Shown: positions 53,523-61,411 of the stretch, one piece after another
Layout: each line of letters starts with the position of its first letter
Position numbering within the stretch: position 1 is the first letter of the stretch
Assembly: GCA_015056255.1 (NCBI GenBank)
Contig: SVGP01000016.1
Location: 1-64,000 of the forward strand
Reading direction: 5' to 3'
Length of the DNA: 64,000 bases
Source: Clostridiales bacterium
GTDB lineage: Bacteria > Bacillota > Clostridia > Christensenellales > Aristaeellaceae
The notes under the pieces: generated by a model
What the model saw: only the letters and a program-made list of their open reading frames with translations
Databases searched by the model: none
Told to the model about the DNA's origin: nothing
Position numbers and translations under genes: made by a program

Positions 53523-54068
53523 TCATTTCTTTTCCATCAGTTTCCCCGTAATCGATCCATACGCGCGCTTGAGCGCGGGCGACACGGGTTTTACCGAAAT
53601 TCTGTTGACAATATATTTAAACTGCGCCTCTCCGCATTCAAACACACGCCCTGGGCGCAGGATTTTTTTATCAAACGGTCCCTCGCCGTCATCGGGATTT
53701 TTAACCTCCATGATATCCGAAACAACCGGCGTAACGCCGCCGTCCAAAGGCGTGATCACTATGCCGCCGTCAATAATCTCAAAATAAAAATGCTTTTTTT
53801 CAAGCCTGATGCCGCCGATTCTGACGTCGCACTTCCACTGCGAACCCACCGTTCCTTCCCTCGGAATGGGAACCACCGTCTTTCGCCCGCGCGAATCCAC
53901 AACGGTAAAATGCGCAATCGCGCCAGTCTCATCCTCCGCCTGACGCAGCCACCGCGCCCTTCGAGTATCGACCATGGTTTCCCGCAAAGCGCGAAGAAAA
54001 ATGCCCGCGCCCAGCGCCAGAAACAAAAACCTGAGCACCAGCGCCGCCGATTCATAAGCGTCCGTCAT
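53523..54068 (-). CDS. Membrane-anchored FHA domain protein
   Basis: 181-residue protein. An N-terminal membrane helix (about 8-28, ALVLRFLFLALGAGIFLRA) is followed by an FHA-like beta domain with strands VVPIPREGTVGSQWKCDVRI and HFYFEIIDGGIVITPL. The usual FHA residues G-R...S-x-x-H are only partly kept (GSQWKCDVRI...LEKKHF), so phosphothreonine binding is uncertain. It heads the cluster with RodA and the PBP, recalling the actinobacterial fhaB-rodA-pbpA gene order. It is the first gene after a good promoter. Confidence 0.75.
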   Translation of the reverse strand: MTDAYESAALVLRFLFLALGAGIFLRALRETMVDTRRARWLRQAEDETGAIAHFTVVDSRGRKTVVPIPREGTVGSQWKCDVRIGGIRLEKKHFYFEIIDGGIVITPLDGGVTPVVSDIMEVKNPDDGEGPFDKKILRPGRVFECGEAQFKYIVNRISVKPVSPALKRAYGSITGKLMEKK

Positions 54069-54106
54069 TCTTCCCGCCCCCTTGTAAAGAAACTTATCTA
54101 TCCGTT

Positions 54107-54135
54107 ATTTTACCACGTTTATGCTTTTCAATCAA
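54107..54135 (-). promoter_or_regulatory. Promoter of the FHA-RodA-PBP-MoxR operon
   Basis: Minus-strand TTGATT (54130-54135), 17 bases, TAAAAT (54107-54112), about 40 bases before the first start codon. Confidence 0.65.
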
Positions 54136-54155
54136 TGGTTTTTGGAATTATAAAT

Positions 54156-54171
54156 ACAGACTACGGTCTGT
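54156..54171. repeat. Short palindrome (family C)
   Basis: ACAGAC, loop TACG, GTCTGT, followed by TTTA on the plus strand. It lies downstream of uppP. Confidence 0.5.
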
Positions 54172-54207
54172 TTTAGGTATAGAAATACATATGAATTCAA
54201 AAACAAT

Positions 54208-54290
54208 GCGCGGGCGATCAATGATCGCCCCTACACAATGATTGCATTGCCATCATAAAAATGTAGGGGCGTGCATTGCACGCCCGCGCT
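54208..54290. repeat. Paired-hairpin repeat (family A)
   Basis: GCGCGGGCGATCAATGATCG and GTGCATTGCACGCCCGCGC at the ends, with inner arms CCCCTACA and TGTAGGGG. It lies 12 bases after the uppP stop and could terminate it. Confidence 0.8.
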
Positions 54291-54302
54291 TACGAAAAAC
54301 TC

Positions 54303-55121
54303 TTACTTAATCAAATCCATAATCAGAATCACCGCGCCCAGAATGCCAACATAAACGCTGAATACGCGAAGGCGGATTTTTCTGATCATATAGAGCATGA
54401 ACCTGATAGCCAGAATACCGGAAATCATGGCGACCAGGATGCCTGCGATGACGGGGCCGATGGAGGCAGTCAGGGCGGAGACGGTTGCGCCTTCCAGGTC
54501 AAGAATGTCCAGAAGCACTGCGCCCAGAATCGCGGGGATGGACATCATGAAAGAGAAATCGGCCACCTTTTTTCGGTTTAAGCCGGTCGCAAGGCCGCCC
54601 GTGATGGTGGATCCGCTTCGGGAAACGCCTGCAAAGGTTCCGATGCACTGCATAAGACCCATGGCGAGGGCGTCTTTGAACTTGATACTTTTATGGGTGG
54701 ATTTGGCGGCGGCGCGGTACTGGGCGAATTTGTCCGCGAGGAAGAGGAAAATGCCCGTTACAAAGAACATCCACGGAAGGAGCGTTCTTGCGTATGCATC
54801 AAGCGTATCCTCGATGCCCGTGACCTTAAGGGCGAGGGCGTAGATGACGGTCGGAATCGTTGCGACCACCAGCCATTTGAAGTCGGATGCGATGGGATGC
54901 TTGATCATTTCGATGATGGTTTTTCTGTACATGATCAAAACCGCCATCAAGGTGCCAACGTGCAGAAGGATGGTGAACAGCTGAAGCGCGCCGCCTTCAA
55001 GGTTCACATCCAGCCATTCGTTCAAAATCATGATGTGGCCGGAGGAGCTGACCGGAAGAAACTCCGTGAGCCCCTGAAAAAGGCCGATCAATATGGCGCT
55101 CAGCCAGGAAATGGTTTCCAA
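54303..55121 (-). CDS. uppP: Undecaprenyl-diphosphatase
   Basis: 272-residue integral membrane phosphatase that recycles the C55 lipid carrier for wall synthesis; family members confer bacitracin resistance. Signatures: GLFQGLTEFLPVSSSGHIMI at the N-terminus and GVSRSGSTITGGLATGL in the middle. The TTG start at 55121 is chosen because GGAGG lies 9 bases upstream and it gives the usual length; an ATG 20 codons earlier adds a non-homologous stretch. It stands alone between repeat clusters. Confidence 0.95.
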   Translation of the reverse strand: METISWLSAILIGLFQGLTEFLPVSSSGHIMILNEWLDVNLEGGALQLFTILLHVGTLMAVLIMYRKTIIEMIKHPIASDFKWLVVATIPTVIYALALKVTGIEDTLDAYARTLLPWMFFVTGIFLFLADKFAQYRAAAKSTHKSIKFKDALAMGLMQCIGTFAGVSRSGSTITGGLATGLNRKKVADFSFMMSIPAILGAVLLDILDLEGATVSALTASIGPVIAGILVAMISGILAIRFMLYMIRKIRLRVFSVYVGILGAVILIMDLIK

Positions 55122-55203
55122 TGTGCAGCCCTCCCGATTGGTTTGATTTGAGAAGAAAACGACGGGAATCGGCGGGAGCAAGCCCTAATGTTATTAAGTT
55201 AGC

Positions 55204-55282
55204 AGCGGGAGGCGAAACGCCTCCCCTACAAAGGAAACCAAATGTATCGTTTCAATCGTAGGGGACGGGTTGCCCGTCCCGT
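55204..55282. repeat. Paired-hairpin repeat (family A)
   Basis: GCGGGAGGCGAAACGCCTCCCCTACA and CGTAGGGGACGGGTTGCCCGTCCC halves, each a hairpin, joined through an AT-rich spacer. It lies between uppP and leuS. Confidence 0.75.
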
Positions 55283-55320
55283 GTATGAAGTGTATCCTTC
55301 TTAACTTAATGGCATTGGTT

Positions 55321-55386
55321 GGAGCCCCCGCCCTACAATGCCTAACGCTGCGTTTTTTCCGTAGGGCGGGGGCTTGCTCCCGCCGC
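55321..55386. repeat. Second repeat beside it (family A variant)
   Basis: GGAGCCCCCGCCCTACA and GTAGGGCGGGGGCTTGCTCC form a nearly perfect inverted pair with a loop of about 28 bases. Confidence 0.75.
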
Positions 55387-55412
55387 TGACGCAGTCGTTC
55401 CGGCTCCAGACA

Positions 55413-55449
55413 AATTTATGCGAAAGGCGAAGTTTTTATCGCCTTTCGC
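55413..55449 (-). terminator. Terminator of leuS
   Basis: Minus-strand GCGAAAGGCG, 10-base loop, CGCCTTTCGC, then ATAAATTT, 15 bases after the leuS stop. The stem is strong and the T-run weak. Confidence 0.65.
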
Positions 55450-55463
55450 TTATGTTTTTTGCT

Positions 55464-57878
55464 TTAGATAACGGCGTTTAAGAGTCTTCCGGGAACGTAG
55501 ACGAGCTTTTTGGGGCTGTTCGTTCCGAGGATGCGCAGGGCCTCTTCATTGGCCAGGAAGTATTCCGCGGCGTTATCGCGGGTCAGTGTGGAGGGAACCA
55601 TCATCTTTCCGCGAACCTTGCCGTTGACCTGAATGGCGATTTCGATTTCGTCCTTGACAAGCGCTTTCTCGTCAACCTTGGGCCACGGGGAGCGGACGAG
55701 CGCCTCACCGAAGGCGCAAAGCTCGTTCATTTCCTCGGTGATGTGGGGAGCGACAGGGTTTAACAGCTGCAGAAGGATCTTGACTTCGCCGCGGGTTACA
55801 TGGCCCTTGGAATACATCTGGTTGACCAGCGTCATCATGGCGGCGATGGCGGTGTTGAACTTCATGCGCTCATAGTCCTCGGACACCTTCTTGATACAGG
55901 TGTGAACGTCAAACGCCATGTCCTTGGAAACGCCCTCATCGGTGGTCATGATTTCCATGAGCTTCCATACGCGGTCGAGGAAGCGGCGGCAGCCGCGCGC
56001 GCCGTCGGTCTGCCACGGAATGGCCTGATCGAACGCGCCCATGAACATTTCATACAGGCGGAATGCGTCTGCGCCGAGCTCATCGACTACGTCGTCGGGA
56101 TTGATGACATTTCCGCGGGACTTACTCATTTTTTCGCCGTCGGTGCCCAGGATCATGCCCTGCGCGGTGCGCTTCATGTAGGGTTCGGGCGTATTGACGA
56201 CGCCGATGTCATAGAGGAAGCGATGCCAGAAGCGGGAATAGAGAAGGTGTCTGGTGACGTGTTCCATGCCGCCGTTATACCAGTCGACGGGCATCCAGTA
56301 GTTGAGCTCCTCGGGATCGGCAAAGGCGTTATCGTTATGCGGATCGCAATAACGCAGGAAGTACCAGCTGGAGCCGGCCCACTGGGGCATGGTGTCGGTT
56401 TCGCGCTCGGCTGCGCCGCCGCACTTGGGGCAGGTGCACTTTACAAAGCTTTCGATGTGCGCAAGCGGGCTCTTGCCGTCGGTGCCGGGACGGAAGTCCT
56501 CAACCTCGGGAAGCTCGAGAGGCAGCTCTTCATAAGGAACGGCAACCACGCCGCACTTGGGGCAATGAATGAGCGGGATGGGCTCGCCCCAGTATCTCTG
56601 GCGGTTGAAAGCCCAGTCCTTCATCTTGTACTGAACGCCGGGCTTTCCGAAGCCCTTCTTTTCGATTTCTTCAAGAACGCGGGCGATGGAATCCTTCTTG
56701 TTGGTGTAGCCGTTGAGGAAATCGGAATTGACCATTTCGCCGTCGCCGGTATAGGCTTCCTTCTCGATGTCGCCGCCCTTGATGACTTCGATGATTTCGA
56801 TGCCGAATTTCTTGGCAAATTCCCAGTCGCGCTGATCGTGCGCGGGAACGGCCATGATCGCGCCGGTGCCATAGCCCATCATGACGTAGTCAGAAATGAA
56901 GATGGGAACGATTTTGCCGGTTAAGGGGTTGATGGTGGAAAGTCCTTCGATCTTAAGGCCCGTCTTGTCCTTGACAAGCTGCGTGCGCTCAAACTCAGTC
57001 TTCTTGGCGCATTCCTCGCGGTACGCGACGATTGCGTCCATGTTGGAGATCTTGTCGGCATACTTGTCGATCAAGGGATGCTCGGGGGCCATAACCATGA
57101 AGGTTACACCAAAGAGCGTGTCGGGGCGGGTAGTATAGATTTCGATGGACTCATCGATGCCGTTAAGCTGGAACTTCACAAACGCGCCGGTGCTCTTGCC
57201 GATCCAGTTGATCTGCTGCTGCTTGATGTTTTCGGGATAATCGACAGTTTCAAGGCCCTCTAAGAGCTTGTCGGCATACTGAGTGATTCTCAGATACCAA
57301 ACGTCCTTGGGAAGCTGAACAACGTCGCCGTGGCAGATGTCGCACTTGCCGCCCTGGCTGTCCTCGTTGGAGAGAACGACCTTGCAGGAGGGGCAGTAGT
57401 TGACAAGGGTCTTGTCGCGGAAAACCATGCCGTGCTCGAAAAGCTTCAGAAAGATCCACTGCGTCCACTTGTAGTATTTTGGATCGGTGGTGTCGATTTC
57501 TCTGGAATAGTCGAAGGAGAAGCCGAGACGCTTCAACTGCTTTCTGAAATGATCGATATTCGTCTTGGTGACGACGGCGGGATGAACGTTATTTTTGATG
57601 GCAAAGTTCTCGGTGGGCAGACCGAACGCGTCATAGCCCATGGGGAACAGAACGTTGTAGCCCTCCATGCGGCGCTTACGGGAGATGATGTCCATGGCGG
57701 TGTTGGAGCGCGGATGGCCTACGTGCAGACCTGCGCCGGAAGGATACGGGAACTCGATCAAGGGGAAGAACTTGGGCATGTCGTGCGACTTAAGCGCGTT
57801 GAGGCACCCCGTCGCGTCCCAATGGTCCTGCCACTTTTTCTCGATGGTTTTCGGATTGTACTCAGGGTACTTGTTCAT
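55464..57878 (-). CDS. leuS: Leucyl-tRNA synthetase
   Basis: 804-residue class I aminoacyl-tRNA synthetase charging tRNA-Leu. The HIGH motif is HVGHP within YPSGAGLHVGHPRSNT, and the KMSKS motif is GEKMSKSRGN. Two zinc-ribbon-like Cys clusters (CPSCKVVLSNEDSQ with CDIC, and CPKCGVVA) and an editing domain between them are present. The start at 57878 follows AGGAAGAAGAG; a longer open frame runs into the T-box leader. Expression is controlled by the T-box described separately. Confidence 0.97.
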   Translation of the reverse strand: MNKYPEYNPKTIEKKWQDHWDATGCLNALKSHDMPKFFPLIEFPYPSGAGLHVGHPRSNTAMDIISRKRRMEGYNVLFPMGYDAFGLPTENFAIKNNVHPAVVTKTNIDHFRKQLKRLGFSFDYSREIDTTDPKYYKWTQWIFLKLFEHGMVFRDKTLVNYCPSCKVVLSNEDSQGGKCDICHGDVVQLPKDVWYLRITQYADKLLEGLETVDYPENIKQQQINWIGKSTGAFVKFQLNGIDESIEIYTTRPDTLFGVTFMVMAPEHPLIDKYADKISNMDAIVAYREECAKKTEFERTQLVKDKTGLKIEGLSTINPLTGKIVPIFISDYVMMGYGTGAIMAVPAHDQRDWEFAKKFGIEIIEVIKGGDIEKEAYTGDGEMVNSDFLNGYTNKKDSIARVLEEIEKKGFGKPGVQYKMKDWAFNRQRYWGEPIPLIHCPKCGVVAVPYEELPLELPEVEDFRPGTDGKSPLAHIESFVKCTCPKCGGAAERETDTMPQWAGSSWYFLRYCDPHNDNAFADPEELNYWMPVDWYNGGMEHVTRHLLYSRFWHRFLYDIGVVNTPEPYMKRTAQGMILGTDGEKMSKSRGNVINPDDVVDELGADAFRLYEMFMGAFDQAIPWQTDGARGCRRFLDRVWKLMEIMTTDEGVSKDMAFDVHTCIKKVSEDYERMKFNTAIAAMMTLVNQMYSKGHVTRGEVKILLQLLNPVAPHITEEMNELCAFGEALVRSPWPKVDEKALVKDEIEIAIQVNGKVRGKMMVPSTLTRDNAAEYFLANEEALRILGTNSPKKLVYVPGRLLNAVI

Positions 57879-57884
57879 ATGAAA

Positions 57885-58117
57885 TCTCTTCTTCCTATAA
57901 AAATATAAGCGCATCCCCGCCCGAAGAGACGTGAAACATTCACGCGGTACCACTCTTCTTGATCCGGCAGGATCCGCTCCCTTTGCCCTTTATCGCTGGC
58001 ATGCGCCCACGCCCGTGGGATTCTCCGGAACGAGTTCAGCGTCCCTCGCCTCCGCCTTTCACCAACCGGCGGCTCTCTTTGCACGAAGATAAACGCTTAC
58101 TGCTTTCCATCACAGAT
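57885..58117 (-). promoter_or_regulatory. T-box leader for leucine
   Basis: The minus-strand leader holds the T-box core GTGGTACCGCG (57943-57953), whose UGGU bulge would pair with the tRNA acceptor end carrying discriminator A73, as in tRNA-Leu. Upstream, GGTTGGTGAAAGGC belongs to stem I, and a CTC leucine codon at 58032-58034 (in GAACTCG) is the likely specifier. Uncharged tRNA-Leu is expected to stabilise the antiterminator and switch leuS on. The terminator stem I could draw near 57905-57935 is weak, so the exact folding is uncertain. Confidence 0.88.
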
Positions 58118-58123
58118 GAATCT

Positions 58124-58151
58124 ATTATAGCATAGGAATCGAAAAATGCAA
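58124..58151 (-). promoter_or_regulatory. Promoter of the leuS T-box transcript
   Basis: Minus-strand TTGCAT (58146-58151), 16 bases, TATAAT (58124-58129), with an extended TGC just before the -10 box. Confidence 0.75.
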
Positions 58152-58246
58152 GTTATGATTTGAGGTGAATACAAAGAAAGCGAAAATGGAACCTGTGCGC
58201 AGAAAAAAACGTCCAAATGAAAAAAGGAAAAAAAGGAAGGGCCGAA

Positions 58247-59020
58247 ATGAAATCAAATTGCTTTTTGAGGCAGATTATGATTGCGGTATTGATTGTCGCG
58301 CTTTTTGCAATCGGGCTTTTTGCGGTTTTGTTTCTGACGAAGGATGCGCCGATAATAGTATTGTCCGCGCACGATTTTGGCGGGGCAACTGCGGTTGTCT
58401 ATTCTTCCGAAGGCGACAGTACGGGTGCAAATTGCCCCGTCTATTCCCTGGAAAGCGGAAAATATCTTGCTCTTTTTGACGGTTCATGCGATTTGGCGCA
58501 TGATGGACTAAGGCGGGAAGTCAAAATCAACAGAAGCGGCGATGAATGCGAAATCATACACCGAGGAAAAAAAGAATCTCGCCCTGTAGAAAAGGCACTG
58601 TCTGACGAAACGAAATATGAATTTTTCGGCGGAGAGATTTCGTTTTATCCGTTTGAAGAGGAATGGATTTCGGTGATTCGCCTTATGAACAGCGCAGAAC
58701 ATGAGAAGTTTGAATGCGTTCGGTTCGGAAACATTGAAATGACAGCGCAGGAATACCGAAATGCGTATCCCGAGGAAGCAGACGGACTTCGGTGGGACGA
58801 AGAAAGCGGTGTATATGTGGATGAGGTAGGCGAGATTCACAAAATCCGATACGGATTTGCCTACGAAATTCCTGTTCTGGATTGGACAAAGGAGAAGGAC
58901 GCATATGTTTCGTTTTATCTTACGGATGCAGATTACACAAGCCTGATGGAAAGCAAGGTTTTTGAGCTTCTGGATAGCAAAGGCGGCAGCATAAATGCGT
59001 TGTTCTGGGAAGGAAAATAA
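58247..59020 (+). CDS. Membrane-anchored protein of unknown function
   Basis: 257-residue protein with one N-terminal membrane helix (about residues 10-32, IMIAVLIVALFAIGLFAVLFL) and a soluble C-terminal domain outside the cytoplasm. That domain is rich in Glu, Tyr and beta-like stretches (GGEISFYPFEEEWISVIRL). The start at 58247 follows AAGGAAGG; ten more in-frame codons exist upstream. It reads divergently from leuS. I do not recognise a family. Confidence 0.55.
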   Translation: MKSNCFLRQIMIAVLIVALFAIGLFAVLFLTKDAPIIVLSAHDFGGATAVVYSSEGDSTGANCPVYSLESGKYLALFDGSCDLAHDGLRREVKINRSGDECEIIHRGKKESRPVEKALSDETKYEFFGGEISFYPFEEEWISVIRLMNSAEHEKFECVRFGNIEMTAQEYRNAYPEEADGLRWDEESGVYVDEVGEIHKIRYGFAYEIPVLDWTKEKDAYVSFYLTDADYTSLMESKVFELLDSKGGSINALFWEGK

Positions 59021-59023
59021 AAA

Positions 59024-59045
59024 AATACAGACCGAAGTCTGTATT
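59024..59045 (+). terminator. Palindromic terminator (family C)
   Basis: AATACAGAC, loop CGAA, GTCTGTATT, 3 bases after the preceding stop. The stem is 9 bases with a stable tetraloop; no long T-run follows. Confidence 0.6.
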
Positions 59046-59103
59046 ATATGAGACAAGAACTCGAAATACAACGTAAAATATTACAAAAGTGCTACAAAAC
59101 AAT

Positions 59104-59132
59104 TTGACAATCTGTAATATTTAGTGTATACT
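59104..59132 (+). promoter_or_regulatory. Promoter of the 92-residue membrane protein gene
   Basis: TTGACA (59104-59109), 17 bases, TATACT (59127-59132): near-consensus. Confidence 0.85.
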
Positions 59133-59186
59133 GTCCTCATGGAATAAGGATGGGCGAAAAGCCTGTTTTGAGGAGGCACTATACAC

Positions 59187-59465
59187 ATGAGCAGAGAAAA
59201 AAACGTAAAAAAGGTTTCCTTTTTTAACTGGTTCATCACGCTGATTTTCTCCCTGATCCCCGGCGTAAACCTTCTTTTCTTTATCGGTTCGAGCATGTTT
59301 GCCCGTAACCCCTCCAAGCGCACCTATGCGGCCAGCGCGCTGGTTCTGACCCTGATCATCTTAATCGCCATTTGCGTAGGCGTGATCTTCTTTGGAAATG
59401 AGATCGTCGAGTGGGCGGAAAAGGTGCTTGCTGAAGCCGAGAAAACGACCCCTGTCATCCAGTAA
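59187..59465 (+). CDS. Small two-helix membrane protein
   Basis: 92-residue protein with two hydrophobic segments (about 12-33, WFITLIFSLIPGVNLLFFIG, and 48-70) and a charged tail rich in Glu and Lys. GAGGAGG precedes the ATG and a strong promoter lies upstream, so it is probably well expressed. It converges on the secreted caspase-like gene, whose stop lies 3 bases from its own. Function unknown. Confidence 0.65.
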   Translation: MSREKNVKKVSFFNWFITLIFSLIPGVNLLFFIGSSMFARNPSKRTYAASALVLTLIILIAICVGVIFFGNEIVEWAEKVLAEAEKTTPVIQ

Positions 59466-59467
59466 AT

Positions 59468-61402
59468 TTATCTCATAATTACAAACGTATCGCCGCGCGG
59501 CCAGACGCCAACCGTCTGACGCGCGGTTGATTTGTTTAAATAGCCCATCGTGCGCTTCATCGTGTACAGCCAGGCCTCATGAAGGGAGATTTGACGGTTA
59601 TTGTCAATATCGGCCTTCAGAGCGCCTTTTTTGTCTTTAATGAGGTTCCAGCCAAGTCCTTCGGCAAGAGAGCGCGCAAAGACGGTAGACATATTCTGTT
59701 CGGTCGCGGGCGAGGATGAGGCCATGCGGTAGCTGTTCTGGCTAGCAGAGGAGGATACGAGCAGCTTATATTTTCCGGACGCAAACGCGCTTTTTCCCGC
59801 GCTTTCGCCCGTAAATTGGCTGATCATTTTGGTGGCAAAGGCGCTTTCGCCCTCTTCCCCGCTTAAAAACGCACCGCTTTGGCAGCAGTCGATAATGACG
59901 ACGATGGTGCCGGGAATTTTTCTCAATTCACTCTCCAGCTCCATGGCGGTAATCTTGCTGCCGTAGCGCATTTCAAGCCAGGCTGTTCCCGCCGTCATGC
60001 CGCCGTGACAATTGATGTAAAACAGCGAAACATCATCCTTGGACGCGCCCGCAAAGGCCTCGCGGATGGCGGAAATGAGTTCCCTTTTCGTAAGATCCAG
60101 CCGCATGTCGGTCAGATATCCAGCGCTGTCCCCCGCCCCGCTGAGCGCGTCGGCCATGCCCTGCGTGGTATTGATACAGCCCGTACGCTCGCGCTCGTTT
60201 TCATACGTCGCAATGCCGACAACCAGCGCGCGGTAAACGGGCTCGGGCTCCTTCACGGTAACCAGCACCGAATCTGTGAATCCGCCCTCTTCGGTTGTAA
60301 TGGTGACATACGCGCTTCCCGGGTGCACGCCGATAAACGCGCCCGTTTCAAGCACGCGCACAACCGTTTCATCGCTTGACGAAAACAAAACATTTCTGCT
60401 TCCCGCATATGGCGGCAAAATGGTATAAGCCGGATAGATGCGCTCATCCGTATGAAGCGTCATTTCCTCCGTCTGGAATTTAACGCCCGTGACCGACGCG
60501 CGGGAAACGGATACGGGCACGCGATCGATATTTCCAAAAAGATCGCGGATCACAAGCGCGCCCTCTCCCTCGCCCACGGCAGCGATTACGCCTTCTTCCG
60601 TCACGGTGAAAACATTTTCTGCATCGCTTGTCAGTATAAAGTGAGCGCCCTCTACGTCGATGCGCGTCCATTCGCCCGTGACAAGGCGGATGGGCGCAAA
60701 TTCGTTTTGGTTCAGGGCTTCCATTTCATCCGAAACCTGTAAATACGAAAGCACATACGCGCCCGTTTGATCTCCCTCAGCCCACACACGAATCAGGCAT
60801 GTTTCGCCCGCTTTCAGCGTGACGAGACTGGATGTGCTATCAAGATTCGCATACATTTCCCCGAGCGGCTTTCCCTCTTTTGAAACCGGCAAAAGACAGG
60901 CGTTTACGCCTTTTTTGATGGCGGCCTTTGCACGGAAGAGCACGGTTTCATCCTTTTCGGCAGTATAGGTATAATAGTGAACGTCCTGCGCGCGGGTGAG
61001 GGTGCGATTCATGGAGGGCGTCATTTCGATGGCGGAAAACACATTCCGCCCGTGGGACGAACGCATGATTTCAAAGGTAAACGGCGCATCGGATGATAAA
61101 ACAAGGCGAAGCCTTACGTCCTTCGGCATGCTGACGGTCATGGGAAGGCTGCCGGATGCAATTTCATCTTCGTCCAGATACACAGCCGCCCGCACACTTC
61201 CTTCCGAATACGCATGCAGAATGTAGCTTCCGGAAATGGAGGTCGCAGCCCAGACGGTCGTCTCCCCCGCCTCGGCGTACAGCCGCTCGTTGAGCGGAAG
61301 CAAAAAAGCATCGTTTTCAGACACGCAAACGCCTGCACCCATCCATGCGGACAGGAGCAGGCACAAAAAAGCGAAAATATGCTTTTTCACGTTTGCGAGC
61401 AT
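59468..61402 (-). CDS. Secreted caspase-fold protease with Big2 domain and EF-hand-like loop
   Basis: 644-residue exported protein. A signal peptide (1-27) is followed by a beta-rich region (30-300), a Big2 Ig-like domain (about 303-384), and a peptidase C14 (metacaspase-like) domain from residue 388 (PVYRALVVGIATYE) to the end. Catalytic residues are His466 (INCHGG) and Cys507 (DCCQSG), both intact. Residues 598-609 (DIDNNRQISLHE) fit an EF-hand loop, with Asp598, Asp600, Asn602, Ser606 and Glu609 at calcium-ligand positions. Metacaspases need calcium, so this may be a calcium-controlled extracellular protease cutting after basic residues (inference). The start is 9 bases after the SpoIID gene stop, in one operon. 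Confidence 0.88.
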   Translation of the reverse strand: MLANVKKHIFAFLCLLLSAWMGAGVCVSENDAFLLPLNERLYAEAGETTVWAATSISGSYILHAYSEGSVRAAVYLDEDEIASGSLPMTVSMPKDVRLRLVLSSDAPFTFEIMRSSHGRNVFSAIEMTPSMNRTLTRAQDVHYYTYTAEKDETVLFRAKAAIKKGVNACLLPVSKEGKPLGEMYANLDSTSSLVTLKAGETCLIRVWAEGDQTGAYVLSYLQVSDEMEALNQNEFAPIRLVTGEWTRIDVEGAHFILTSDAENVFTVTEEGVIAAVGEGEGALVIRDLFGNIDRVPVSVSRASVTGVKFQTEEMTLHTDERIYPAYTILPPYAGSRNVLFSSSDETVVRVLETGAFIGVHPGSAYVTITTEEGGFTDSVLVTVKEPEPVYRALVVGIATYENERERTGCINTTQGMADALSGAGDSAGYLTDMRLDLTKRELISAIREAFAGASKDDVSLFYINCHGGMTAGTAWLEMRYGSKITAMELESELRKIPGTIVVIIDCCQSGAFLSGEEGESAFATKMISQFTGESAGKSAFASGKYKLLVSSSASQNSYRMASSSPATEQNMSTVFARSLAEGLGWNLIKDKKGALKADIDNNRQISLHEAWLYTMKRTMGYLNKSTARQTVGVWPRGDTFVIMR

Positions 61403-61411
61403 CTCGTTCCT

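Noticed and set aside
54208-54290. CRISPR array
   Set aside because: The repeated units are inverted hairpin pairs, not direct repeats with regular unique spacers, and no cas genes are present.
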